From: Chloranthus sessilifolius
Taxonomy: Eukaryota > Streptophyta > Magnoliopsida > Chloranthales > Chloranthaceae
Length of the DNA: 64,000 nt
Assembly: GCA_021018995.1 (NCBI GenBank)
Contig: CM037590.1
Span: forward strand, 106,393,097 to 106,457,096
Direction: 5' to 3'
Part shown: positions 42,401-52,493 of the stretch, in pieces
Numbering within the stretch: the stretch's first letter is position 1
Layout of the letters: each line of letters begins with the position of its first letter
Program-made: the position numbers and the translations under genes
Notes under the pieces: generated by a model
What the model was told of the DNA's origin: nothing
The model's database searches: none
The model's input: only the letters and a program-made list of their open reading frames with translations

Positions 42401-42739
42401 CTAAAAATTTATGTTTTTATTTGATTAGGAACCTGTCATCTAATGTTTTTATTCTAGAGGTTTTCTTGCTTATTTTCATCTATTTGTTTGCTCCATTTTG
42501 AGTACTTTGTGATTTCTATCATTAGCATGGGAGATGTTTGCTTATTGCAGCTGTGTGATTGCAGTACTAGCACTGCAAATGTTTAAAGTCTACTTTCATG
42601 GAGAACTTTTATATTTTGAATTTTTGAAATGCATGTGCTGGTATATGGCTTGATGCTGACGGCCACTGAATGGGTGCCTGACTCTGTACATACATAGGCC
42701 AGGGCGCAAATTAAGAAAAGGGGTTAAGTATTACTTTCT

Positions 42740-43095
42740 CGTGGGATTAAATGGCCAAATTTTCACAATCGCTAGCCATTTCAAGCTTTCTCGCAGAGTC
42801 ATAAGGGCGCGAAGAGCTAAATTCAAAAGGTTCTAGTGTGCAAGACCTTGAAACTTTAAATGGTTGTTCTCCGCGGAGATCACCAGTTAAGTCACCTGAG
42901 AAATGTGAAACTACTTCGCGCGGTTAGTCCCAACGTCAACCTCGCAAAGTAACTTTGCGAGGCACACAGCTTCTGATTCCGTACTCACAGAGTTATGCTC
43001 TTCTGCACAATTGTCCTTCCCGCAGAATTAAATGATAACTGCACAAGAATTCTACTCCGCGAGTACCTATGTATAGCTGCGTGAAGCGCAGGATT
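42740..43095 (+). repeat. GCGAAG-word cluster after integrase, Athila B
   Basis: CTTCGCGCG, CTCGCAAAG, TTGCGAGG, CTCCGCGAG and similar over ~350 bp, co-linear with C at 61430-61800. Confidence 0.6.
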
Positions 43096-43336
43096 GGCCC
43101 TTTTTAACCCCAATAAATTTCTCCGATTTCCTATCTCTTTGCCTTAACTCCCAGTACTAAAAATAGACCAACATTTACTATGCGCCCCCATTCCCCATAA
43201 TAAATTGTGCGATTTACCATGTCCCATAATAATCACAATTCATTCCCAACTAACCTTCTTTAATTTCATTTTGGCAATTGAGCTTGGAAGGAAGCGATAT
43301 TTACTCTGCCGATTCATATTCCACCATTCGAGTACT

Positions 43337-43346
43337 TTAAATACAG
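43337..43346 (+). promoter_or_regulatory. TATA-like box before small ORF, Athila B
   Basis: TTTAAATACA, 65 bp before the ATG at 43411. Flanks AGTAC and GGGGTAGTTC match A and C. Confidence 0.5.
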
Positions 43347-43410
43347 GGGTAGTTCATCTTCTTCACACTCAGCCTCCTCTAATCGTAGCAGTCCTTCCCT
43401 TCTCACAGCA

Positions 43411-43653
43411 ATGGCGGATGACAAACCCGCTGATCTGACCAAAAAATTCTACCTAATGTGGTTGGACCCGCCCCCACCTAAGGAGCCAGACCCACTATAA
43501 TTCTTCTGGGATGAGTACGAGGAAGTGCAGAGGATCCTAGCCAAGGAGGAGAAGAAAAAGAATAAAAAAAGAAGAAGCAGAAGATGGAACCACCTGCATC
43601 TCCCCCCATCCTCTTCAATCCCCCCACCACCAGCTCAACATCCATCTCCCTAA
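43411..43653 (+). pseudogene. Conserved small post-integrase ORF, Athila B copy (~80 aa)
   Basis: MADDKPADLTKKFYLMW, then LDPPPPKEPDPL, in-frame TAA at 43498, then FFWDEYEEVQRILAKEEKKK, a run of Lys/Arg, and a Pro-rich end. Same domain order as A and C. The core WDEYEEVQRILAKEE is the best conserved part. There is no homology I recognise. The three copies carry different single stops, so each decayed independently from an open ancestor. Confidence 0.6.
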
Positions 43654-44030
43654 TCCCCATTCTTCCCCCTTCTCCTGGCTTGCAGTTCCTCTTCTACATG
43701 TAGCTGGTTGAGGATATCCCTACACCAGGAAGAAGAACCATTTTACTTTTGACAGGATGTTTTGTCGATGTGTGTCTAGATTGTTCTTAGGTTGATAACT
43801 GTTTTTGTGATTTTCTTTGTAATCTTTTGGTTTTGTGCTTATAATGAAATATCTTTTCCTACTATTCTATTTTCTTCACTGTGTTTATTTCTGTGTGTTT
43901 ATTTGTGTTTGTTTGTTTTGTATTGTGTGTTTTCTTTTTCTGCTGTATCATTTTTTTTTTAATAACTCAATTTTAAACCCGCTGCCCATCCACATCTAAC
44001 TTTGAAATCAGTGAGGACACTACTCCTCAT
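43654..44030 (+). other. Non-coding spacer, Athila B
   Basis: T-rich, with AATGAAATATC near 43845 resembling a plant near-upstream polyadenylation element. No gene. Confidence 0.4.
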
Positions 44031-44043
44031 AGGTTTGGGGGTG
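44031..44043 (+). promoter_or_regulatory. Internal polypurine tract, Athila B
   Basis: AGGTTTGGGGGTG, preceded by GAGGACACTACTCCTCAT, 1.36 kb before the LTR. The terminal PPT of this copy has changed to AGATTTGGGGGTA, while the internal copy is unchanged. Confidence 0.6.
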
Positions 44044-45393
44044 TGGCAGGATCTGCCATTGAAGCAGTTAACCTAAATGTAGCAGAATCAAGTGAGTAAG
44101 ATTGAAATGAAGCCTTTCTTTGAGGAGTGACTGAGGTAACTTTTCTAGCTCTAAGGACTGGCTGAGTCAGTACCCTCACTAGAAGTTAGGCACATCCAAG
44201 TTGAAACAACTAACAGCACTCATGATACCTAGGAAAGGTTCAACACTTTCTCTTGGATAGTTTGAGCTCAAACAGACAAACCCTAATCAACTGCCCTTAT
44301 GCACACACCCTTTGAGCCTCAATTTCTAATTTTCTTCAAAATACACCTAAATACTTGTACCTGAACCTATGGACCTAATTCAAACCTACCCTCACTCTGA
44401 GAAATCAAAAAGTAAAGGAGAAGGAACTGAAGATGGATAAGATAAGGTCAACATTAGGTGAATGGAGAAGAGATACTTAAAGCTTAGCAGTGTAGCAGCT
44501 GAGGAGAGAGGTGGCAAGTCAGAAAAATGCATCCAAAGAAAGAAAAATAATAATGAAGAGGAATGAGAGAGGAGTCAAGAGGAAAAGTTCATTGAAAAAT
44601 CAAAAATAAGAGGAGAAGCTGGCCACTTCAAATATGAAGAATTTTAAAGAAAATGAAAGGTGCTAAATTACAGGAGGGGAAGTCATGAATCACCTCCTTC
44701 ACCTACTTATTTCTTAGTTTTGAATCCCTTCTTAACCTTCCATTCTTTATAACCTATCCCATAAGCCACATTATAATCCAGTCAAAAAACTCTATGATCC
44801 AAGGTTGAATGACCTGTCATGCAGAGACAAAGAGTTGTCCAATCTATGGTAAGGATTAGCCAATGATGCCAGAACTTAGATGTTATGCCTATGCTCATGC
44901 TTACAGACCCATTTGGGGCCTGTAACTGCTCTTGAGCTTAAGAGAAGATGGAAACCCTCAAAGTTCCTTGTGAGAAGTATGCCCTGGTAAGCATTGGGTC
45001 TGATGTTGAATGTATTGGGCATGACCTATAACCTAATTTTTGAATTAATGATGAGCTTAATACTGACCTACATGTGATGTTTTTCCCTGCTGTGAGCTAA
45101 TTGGAAATGATGTGCATCTATGTAGAAGCTGTGATGATTAAATGCCCGTGACCTAATGCTCTGTTTCTTGACAGCTAACTTGATAATTTTGTACTTCTAT
45201 TAACTGTTTTATTGAGAAGTTTATGGGTATCTTTACTGAAAATCCTAAGGAGACTTCACTCCTCCACTAGGGATCACCTAGTGGTTTAAAAGGCTTGGTA
45301 CATATACTAAATGTATCCGTGCTCCCTATGAAAGTGGCATTTAAATTAGAATAGTTATTTTAAATTTCCTTTGCTCAGGAACTAGCAAAGAAT
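44044..45393 (+). other. 3' non-coding tail, Athila B
   Basis: Co-linear with the tails of A, C and the tandem element. No coding potential. Confidence 0.6.
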
Positions 45394-45406
45394 AGATTTG
45401 GGGGTA
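45394..45406 (+). promoter_or_regulatory. Terminal polypurine tract, Athila B
   Basis: AGATTTGGGGGTA directly before TGTTATTC. Confidence 0.8.
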
Positions 45407-45739
45407 TGTTATTCACTGAAAAGTACCACTTTTTACCTCTTAACCTAGCTTTTAATAAACCTTGAAGCAAACTAATAATCATTTGTTCAGTGTGTTTTAT
45501 AGTTAGAAATAATCTATACAGCTTAATATAAAATCCCTGCATTTTGGTCCAAATAAGGGAGAGAATACATGCAAGGATGACAGCTGAGCCAAAGCCTAAG
45601 GGAACACCTTGGTAGTGCTCACCATGGTGACTTACTTGCTGGTCATCATTGACCAAAGTCTAGCAGATGGATGAGGTTAGCTGAGAATGGAGAAGACTGC
45701 AACAATAGTAAGTGCAATGCATAAGAGTATCAAAAGATA

Positions 45740-46260
45740 AATCTCGCAGAGTTGAGGAGCTTCCTCGCGAAACTAAGGATGCAGTGGAAGATGCCCTCAC
45801 ACAAATGGGGCGCACAGTCAAGAGGAGAGCTGTAAAGACATCGTGAAGATCTCGCAATTTAAAATCCTCAGGATTTGCATCGCAAAGTTCTCACAGAGAT
45901 CAAGCCTTAATGCAGCCGCGTGCAGATTTTAGCGAGCCTATATGTATACTGAACAAAATGTTACCTTGCAGAGTTCTTGCGTGGCCAAAGAAGAGAGAGA
46001 CGCTTAGAATTTGCCTCACACAGATCTCGCACACTTTGAAACCTCACCAGTTACTACAAGAGCGTAGGAACATACCTGCATGAGTACTCAACGAGAGAGA
46101 GAGAGCTTCTGAAGCTCTACTGCATGAGAAATCCAGGCGCTCCAGATCATCTCTGCGATAGCTTTACAGCACAAAGGAATTGCACGATTAACTAAAGGTT
46201 TGCTGCGCGAGTGAGCACATCCCTCTAGCTAAAAGATACTCTGTGGAGGCTCTGTAGCTG
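45740..46260 (+). repeat. GCGAAG-word cluster, LTR B U3
   Basis: CTCGCGAAA, CTCGCAGAG, CTGCGCGAG and decayed forms, as in LTR A, C and E. Confidence 0.65.
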
Positions 46261-46466
46261 CATGAATGAATTAATGCATATGCCAGTCCCGCGAAGCACG
46301 ACTTCCCCACTTCTCAGTTTTAACATTAGGACCTTTTGAGAATTTCCCAAGGCTAGGTTACACTTTTCGAGGTACGGATCTCAAGGCACTCAAGAGTCGT
46401 AATAGTGCCATGTCTGTTGGAAAAACTAGGGTTAATCTCTTCAGAACCAAGGCTGCATGGATAGAG

Positions 46467-46474
46467 TATATAAG
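46467..46474 (+). promoter_or_regulatory. TATA box, LTR B
   Basis: TATATAAG, conserved in LTR C at 53562-53569. Confidence 0.7.
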
Positions 46475-46544
46475 CTACACTTAGAGTTTAGTTTTAATCA
46501 TCAATCCTTCCTTCATCCTCTGTCGGCTAAGAGTTCCAACAGGC

Positions 46545-46564
46545 TAGGGTTAGGGTTAGGGTTT
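46545..46564 (+). promoter_or_regulatory. Telo-box run downstream of TATA, LTR B
   Basis: TAGGGTTAGGGTTAGGGTTT, about 75 bp after the TATA box, so probably in the transcribed leader. LTR C keeps one unit, TTAGGGTTT (53640-53648). The reverse complement AAACCCTAA is the plant telo-box; function here is inferred. Confidence 0.55.
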
Positions 46565-48379
46565 GATCATCTCTTTTTCTTATTTTTCTTCTCTCTTAGC
46601 CCAACATTTGCTGGGTAATCCCCTTGTAAGTAGTTAGGCTTAGTTCTATTTTAATTTTGTAATAAGTTTCGTGTACATTGGGATTTTTGATGAGCAGTAC
46701 ACAGGCTGCAGCCTGGAGGCAGTTCATTGTAAGGTTTGTTTTTATTAATGGATTGTTGTTTTAATGACTAATTGAATCTAAAGATCTTATGATGTCCTTA
46801 GATGTCTATAGGATCCATGTATTTGGGACGAGCCTATTCAGTTTCCAGTAGATCTATTATTTACCATCTAATTTTCCTTGTTTGATAGCCCCATGGAAAG
46901 TAATGCTGGATCTATAGTGAGATCTGGGGTGCTCGGAGGCCTGTGGACCATGGTGGTTAGAGCAGTTTACATGTTCTTTTTCAGACCTCTGTGGTATGGA
47001 CAGACTAATGGGATACCCTATGACCATTTGAGTGGATAGGGTATAATCCTAAGGTGGTGTCCAGCCATATATTTGAGAAAAATTCTTCTCCCCTGCACAT
47101 GAGCTTCTAGAGTCTTGTAAGGAGGTTTTGTACAGGAACCAGCTCCCCTCTGTTTTGCCTAATCGATATCAGATGTTAGATCTGATTTCTCTGTAGTAGT
47201 TGTAGCTTGAGGCAGAGTCATTACAGGCCTTCTATAGCAATGACCAGCTAAATCTAGAGCCTAATTCAACTAGTTACATGGCCCTTCTTGTGGGCACCAA
47301 TGAGCCGTTGGCCATGGCAAAGCACTCAGGATTTTATGGGTTGGAATACCTATGGATGTCAGCCAGATCTATGTGCAGATCTGGGGAGCTTATTGCATTG
47401 GCATTCCATAGTGCTGTAATAGTATTCATGGTCTGATCTGGTCCAGTGGATGGGGAAATAATCAGTCCACTCCTCTTGATTAGATTAACAACTTCTTGCT
47501 TGATCAATGGGATTTGACAGACTCTATAGGATAAGCTATGACCATTTGAGTGGACAACCTATAGCCTTAAGAGCACCCCAAATGGCATGGGTTAAGTTGG
47601 ATACTTCAGCTTGTTGAGGCTTTTGATAGCATCTCAGCAAGGAGCACTGCAAAGACAGACTAAATCTGAGTTATATTACTGCTTTAACTCTAAACTTAAC
47701 CTACTTACTTCTCACCATTTTTTATATTTTATTTTGGCACACACCATCACCATCTTCTTCTTAACTCTTTCTTTAGGATAGGGCTATATTTTATTTCTCT
47801 TTTGTTAGGATTAATTTAGTGTAGTCGTGACACCCAACTCCCTCTCTTTAGGATTGTCAGATCTGTAGCTAGATCTTAAGGCCTACTATTATAGCCCATT
47901 TTGGGTTCTAGATCAATTTCTCTGTGGGACAAACTCTTACTTATCAAAACTTGCTACAATAGGCCCTGTATCTTGCAGGTCTAGGATTACTTTAGTTGTG
48001 CTGAATCTATTCTTTTATTTTATTTTGTTTTTAAATTTGTTTCCACCACACAATAATCAGCACCTGAAGCAATCCAACAGCAGTACACAAACCAAAAGCA
48101 AGGCACAAATCAATAAAGATATGTGACTAGAAATAAGTCCAGAACTAGAATCAAGGCCAATATCAGAATAGAAACCAATATCCCAACACTTATCAGAACT
48201 AGAATACCACACAAAATTGACCGGTCCACACACAGAGCTATAATAACGTACCCCCACCACAAAACTTCAACCTAACTAGAGGCCCCTACCAGTTGAGGCG
48301 GGAACATTATCCCTCTTTACCTGATACAATCCCCAACATCTTTCATCTTCTTAATACTCAGAATCTCCTCCGATTCTCG

Positions 48380-48802
48380 CAGGAAAGACCCCGACCATGG
48401 TCGATAAATCTATACTATAGCAAGTTCTGTACATTTCATCGGTATGCGGGACACAATCTGGAAGACTGCTAGGTCCTCCGAGATGTAATCTATGACATGA
48501 ATGATCGAAACCAAATTAACTGGAAAGTACTCAGGAATTCTAACCCAAACAATAATCAACACCAACAGAACTTAGGAATCATTAATAACCCCATGCTCAA
48601 CCACAACCAAGGAACACCAGCCCAAGTCACCACCATGGATCTCCCTGGTCAATCCTCTTTTCAGCCCTCCACCTTAATCACTCGCATCCAACCTTCTGAC
48701 AGTTTTGCCACCCCAGTGAGAGCTCCTCCACCCCCACACCCCTCGACTTTGAACACCCAAATCGCCTCGCCGATCCCACCTCCTTACCCAAAATTCACTT
48801 AG
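48380..48802 (+). pseudogene. gag: gag C-terminus, Tat-like remnant
   Basis: CTFHRYAGHNLEDC (48427-48468; read after the ACTATAGCAAG phrase) is a degenerate nucleocapsid knuckle followed by a stop and VLRDVIYDMNDRNQINW. Then comes an open Asn/Gln/Pro-rich stretch to 48802 (start MNDRNQINW at 48497). Confidence 0.6.
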
Positions 48803-49144
48803 ATACGAGTCCACTCTTTTAAGGCCCGAAGACCATTCCTCCATAGTCACCCACCAAAACCTTCAACCCCTCCAAATCCTGAACCAACAAAATTACCACT
48901 CCCCTCGTCTGATTAAGAACCTAAGTACGAAGATTATGTTCGTCAAACTGCAGCCTAAATCGCTGCATGGGTAGACAATATTACCTGAAAGACCCCAAGC
49001 CAAGAAGATGAAATATGGACTGAGTGTTTGCTAAACGTAGAAGAAAGTGAACAAGAAGGACATCCAGACCCGTGCGAGATGCTGGTCTCTGCTTTCTTAG
49101 AAGAGGAAGATTACACACAATACCTCCCACCGTAAAGCTCCACA
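48803..49144 (+). other. Stop-rich coding remnant between gag and protease
   Basis: Acidic text in broken frames. No motif recognised. Confidence 0.3.
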
Positions 49145-49995
49145 GTGCAAGTACATGCCCCGTCCTCAAATTTCGCTCACTTTGTAGATACATCAATGTC
49201 GAGCAATACTGGGCTCGGTCAACAACCAACTTGCCCGATTCTTAAGTCAAGAACCAATTATCCACCTCCGCCTTTTCCTCAAAATAAAGAGTCTACGAAC
49301 GCACAACCACCAGAGGAAAACGTGAGAGAAAGAGAAGTTAACTTGCCTCCCCCACCTCACATTATCCCTCCACCAATCTCTACACCTCAACCACTCCAAT
49401 CACTCGCACCTAAGGCTCATCGGCCAGGCAAAGAAATTGTACTGGAGTCAGGACAAGAATATGACCTTCTACGGCATCAAAAAATCATCTGACCATCACC
49501 GACTATTGATAAGGACGCTTGGATGAGCTACATCAAATTGCCTCGGTCATGGCGCAACCTCCGACACTCACTTTTACGAACGCAGACATGCCTAAAGAGT
49601 CACTCCGGGGAAGTTCAGCTCCCATCAATCTTACAGTCATAATTAGAGGATTCTTTGTATTCCATGCATTGGTTGATACATGAGCAAGACTCAATATCTT
49701 TCCTATCACAATGTTAAACATGCTCGAGTATACAGAGTAGGATGTTAGGCCCTCAGCACTATCTCTTAGCTTATGACGGCTCGCATCCTTCCTTCAAAGG
49801 AACTATCAAACTCTAGGTTCACCTCGGACCTGTAACAAAAGATGTCACTTTTCATTTTTCTGATTCCTCCAGTACTTACAATCTTATCTTAGGAAGAAAA
49901 TGGTTGGATTTAATGAAAGCCGTCACATCCACATACCATAAATGCATCAAATTCCCGTACGAGGACTCCATTATCCGTATATACACTAATGCACC
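49145..49995 (+). pseudogene. pol: Pro-rich linker and protease, Tat-like remnant
   Basis: Open Pro-rich frame 49145-49492 ending YDLLRHQKII. After a stop, the protease core has ALVDT followed by a stop where Gly is expected, then ARLNIFPITML (about 49670-49710). The second block LILGRKWLDLMKA and STYHKCIKFPYED (about 49880-49970) is typical of Tat-type protease ends. Stops exclude function. Confidence 0.6.
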
Positions 49996-50160
49996 CCTCC
50001 AGGATATGGACACTAATTACGTGGCAAGTATTCTGACAACCCATGATTTCATGTTGAACACAGGCCATATTTAGAAGACTCGAATCCTTGATGAAGCAAC
50101 CATTGTAGAAGTCCGTCCCCCTACCCCTCCTAGTTCTCCCCCAATGCGTCAATAAAAATT

Positions 50161-50390
50161 AATGAGAAGAGAGGTTGGCCCAGACCTCGCCAAACTCAAC
50201 GACATCAACCTGACAGTGATAAAAGGTTAGGACATTATGTATTAGCTTCGATACATCCCCTACACCGGACTGGGTAAAAACAAGCAAGGTCGTGTATGCC
50301 TGTCGTCCTAAGGAAAATACGCAAACACATAGGGTTAGGTTACCAATCAGATGATCCACAAGCCGACTTGTTCCCTACCTCTCCAAAATA
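50161..50390 (+). pseudogene. G-patch-like segment, Tat-like remnant
   Basis: IPYTGLGKNKQGR and, after a frame change, GLGYQSDDP, a pair resembling the glycine-rich G-patch-type motifs seen between protease and RT in some plant gypsy elements. Interrupted by at least two stops. Confidence 0.5.
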
Positions 50391-50567
50391 GTCTCTATAT
50401 GACCACTTCGTCTACGGGAGCACTGAGAAAGCAGATATACCAAGGCAGAAGGAAGTGTCCTTCACTAAATCCCAAGAAGCTAAGATTGAACAAATGGCTA
50501 AAGCATTTAATGATTTAACGAATCTAAATGATGATATCGACAAACCACTCGTGACACTAAGGAGTTT

Positions 50568-50924
50568 ATGGAAGAGAGAAGGGAAGAACCTCTAGAACTC
50601 GAGCCGCAAGTAGGAGATTGGGAATCCATCGATGATGAAAATTTTCACATAGTTGCCTTGCAAGATGGTGAAGAGCACTTACAGTCAACATGGAAAGAGC
50701 ACGCTCAGATCATGACAGGCAATGACAAAGACTACCGCATCCACGCGTTGAAAGAGGAGGATACCCCACAAAAAGATTTTAGTTCGCATAGCACCCACCT
50801 CGGCCTTGGCCTTAAAGGATGGGAATGCCCGTGGGACTCCCCTTGTATCGCTCACCCATACCAACCCCGCTGCAAGGCATGCACCAGCATATTAGAATGT
50901 TTTACCAATAGTAGGATTGAATGA
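50568..50924 (+). pseudogene. Acidic ORF with first C-x8-H-x5-C-x2-C motif (118 aa)
   Basis: Residues 1-80 are acidic and Glu-rich. Residues 84-112 are GWECPWDSPCIAHPYQPRC then KACTSILECF. Cys87, His96, Cys102 and Cys105 could bind a metal. The unit is repeated at 51273. Family not recognised; it belongs to the Tat-like remnant by position and strand. The 5' start is arbitrary because the upstream frame is stop-broken. Confidence 0.45.
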
Positions 50925-51221
50925 TTTTGATCTCATAATAATAGAAGCAAGTAATGACTTACCAACTCCGCTATCGACACTGGAAGAAGAAAATTCCGAC
51001 AGCCATCTGGTCGACCCCATAGAAAATACTCACGTCGCCTTCATAGAGTTTGAAGAGGAACTCGAGCTAGATACTCCTCCATCCCCATACGCACCACAAC
51101 TTTAAATATTCTTGAAATCTCTTGAGGAAGAGTGGCAATCCCTCCTAACGATGACGATGACTACTAGATAGACCTCCCTGCACTCAAGTTAGCAGAGTAG
51201 GCCAACCAAGGACTTCAGGCA

Positions 51222-51521
51222 TTGTCAGATCAAGAAGACGAGTTCGATACCAGCCTCGATCCTAACTCAGAAGGATGGGAATGCCCTTGGGAATCTCCTT
51301 ACATTTCCCACCATTACCAGCCTTGCTGCCGAACATGCATGTTCATCTTAACATACTATAAAGTTCAAGGGAAAGAGCTCACTACCCCCGAGGATCCCTT
51401 AGGAGGTCACCATCGACAGGAAGAGCAATTGTATTATAACTCAGAGGATGATAAATCGACTAATTACGATCTCCAGAGCTTCTTAGAAGATGAGGTAATC
51501 AATGTGATAGAGGAAATCTGA
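51222..51521 (+). pseudogene. Acidic ORF with second C-x8-H-x5-C-x2-C motif (99 aa)
   Basis: Residues 18-46 are GWECPWESPYISHHYQPCC then RTCMFILTYY, matching the motif at 50817 in 17 of 29 positions including all four metal-ligand candidates (Cys21, His30, Cys36, Cys39). The two repeats start 456 bp apart and each is preceded by acidic sequence. The stretch between them (50925-51221) holds another acidic open frame, 50917-51105. Confidence 0.45.
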
Positions 51522-51649
51522 ACATCAGTGCCACTATCACCGACGTCGCTTATTTAAAAGATCTCATTAGTTGAGGACTAAAAAAAAATGCCAAATTTAG
51601 AACAAGTACACTTTATTCGAAGAATTGCCCAAACGGCTCTAGCAGCCAT

Positions 51650-52493
51650 TGTTATTCACTGAAAAGTACCACTTTTCACCTCTTAACCTAGCCTTTGCTA
51701 GACCTTGAAGCTGACTAATAACTCTTGTTTAGCTTATTTTATAGTTAGTAATAACTTGTGCAGCTTAACACAAAGTCCATGCCTTTGGAGCCAAGAAGAG
51801 ATGACAGCTGAGCCGAAGATTGATGGAATACCATGGTGGTACACACCATGGTGACTAGTTTGCATGTCAAAGTGGACCCAAGAAGTCCAATAGATGTGAT
51901 AAATCTGGATGTGAGTGGAGAGGACTGCAATAGCAGCCGATGCATAGCAGCAGAGGAGCAAATGTGTTATCTCACACAGTAGAGGTGTTGCCTCGTGTGG
52001 CTAAGCATGCAGCAGAGTTATCTCGCGTAGCTAATATATGCAGCACAAGAGAACTCGTGATGCAGTTACGCACTTCAGCAGCAACCAACACTCGGTGAAC
52101 TCACGAAGCTCTCACACACTAAGTCTTCAAAAATCTAGCTCGCGAAGCTCTCGTGAGGAACAAGTTTCATTTCGTGTGCTATCTTGCGAAGCTAATCTGC
52201 ACAAAGAACAATAAAAAACTCGTGAAGTCCTAGTGTGGTTCAAGAGGAGAGAGAGCTCCAAAAATTTCCTCGTAAAGTTCTCACGCATTTAATAAATCTA
52301 CCCTCTACCAAGTGAGCTTTGTTATTCTTTCAACAAGAAGTCGAGCGAGATTTAAAGGCATTCTCGCGACACCCTCGTGAGAGAAAATTCTGAAGCTCTG
52401 TCGCGCAAGCAAGTCAAGCACTATAAAATCTTCTTCGCGAATGCATTAAATGCTAGAGCAGTTGCGTGACCTTTCAAAGGCATACTGTATGAA
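51650..52493 (+). mobile_element. LTR E: 5' portion of an Athila LTR
   Basis: TGTTATTCACTG at 51650 and 844 bp of U3 with the GCGAAG cluster (51960-52480). It is then interrupted by another LTR start at 52494. No TATA or R/U5 present. Either C inserted into E, or this is an in-line deletion product. Sequence differs clearly from LTR B and C (shorter spacing, different words), so it is an older subfamily. Confidence 0.75.

Larger units (their letters stand above)
42405..48079 (+). mobile_element. Athila B: 3' part plus 3' LTR
   Basis: Starts at the text GTTTTTATTTGATTAGGAACC, equivalent to ~36485 in A and ~61100 in C, just after integrase. It runs through the GCGAAG cluster, TATA-like box, small ORF, internal PPT, tail, terminal PPT and a full LTR. 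Everything from 5' LTR to integrase is absent. It is joined head-to-head to the 5' end of A. Confidence 0.82.
45407..48079 (+). mobile_element. LTR B (3' LTR of Athila B)
   Basis: TGTTATTCACTG to about ATCCAACA, ~2.67 kb. U3 GCGAAG cluster at 45740-46260, TATA 46467-46474, telo-box run 46545-46564, conserved U5 block at about 47930-47990. The 3' end is set by analogy to LTR C (ends CACAACA) and may be off by some bases. Confidence 0.78.
48080..51649 (+). mobile_element. Decayed Tat-like Ty3/gypsy remnant (gag end, protease, G-patch-like, CHCC repeats)
   Basis: Plus-strand coding text with many stops: gag C-terminus (48370-48800), Pro-rich and protease region (49145-49990), a GLGKNKQGR motif (~50262), and acidic segments with a duplicated Cys/His motif (50568-51521). 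RT and later domains, LTRs and PBS are missing. It is bounded by LTR B on the left and LTR E on the right. The lineage is inferred from the FHRYAGH..DC knuckle and the LGRKW protease style. Confidence 0.65.

Noticed and set aside
46545-46566. Telomere or interstitial telomeric repeat
   Set aside because: Only about three units, at a fixed position in an Athila LTR and reduced to one in LTR C, so it is part of the LTR, not chromosome-end DNA.
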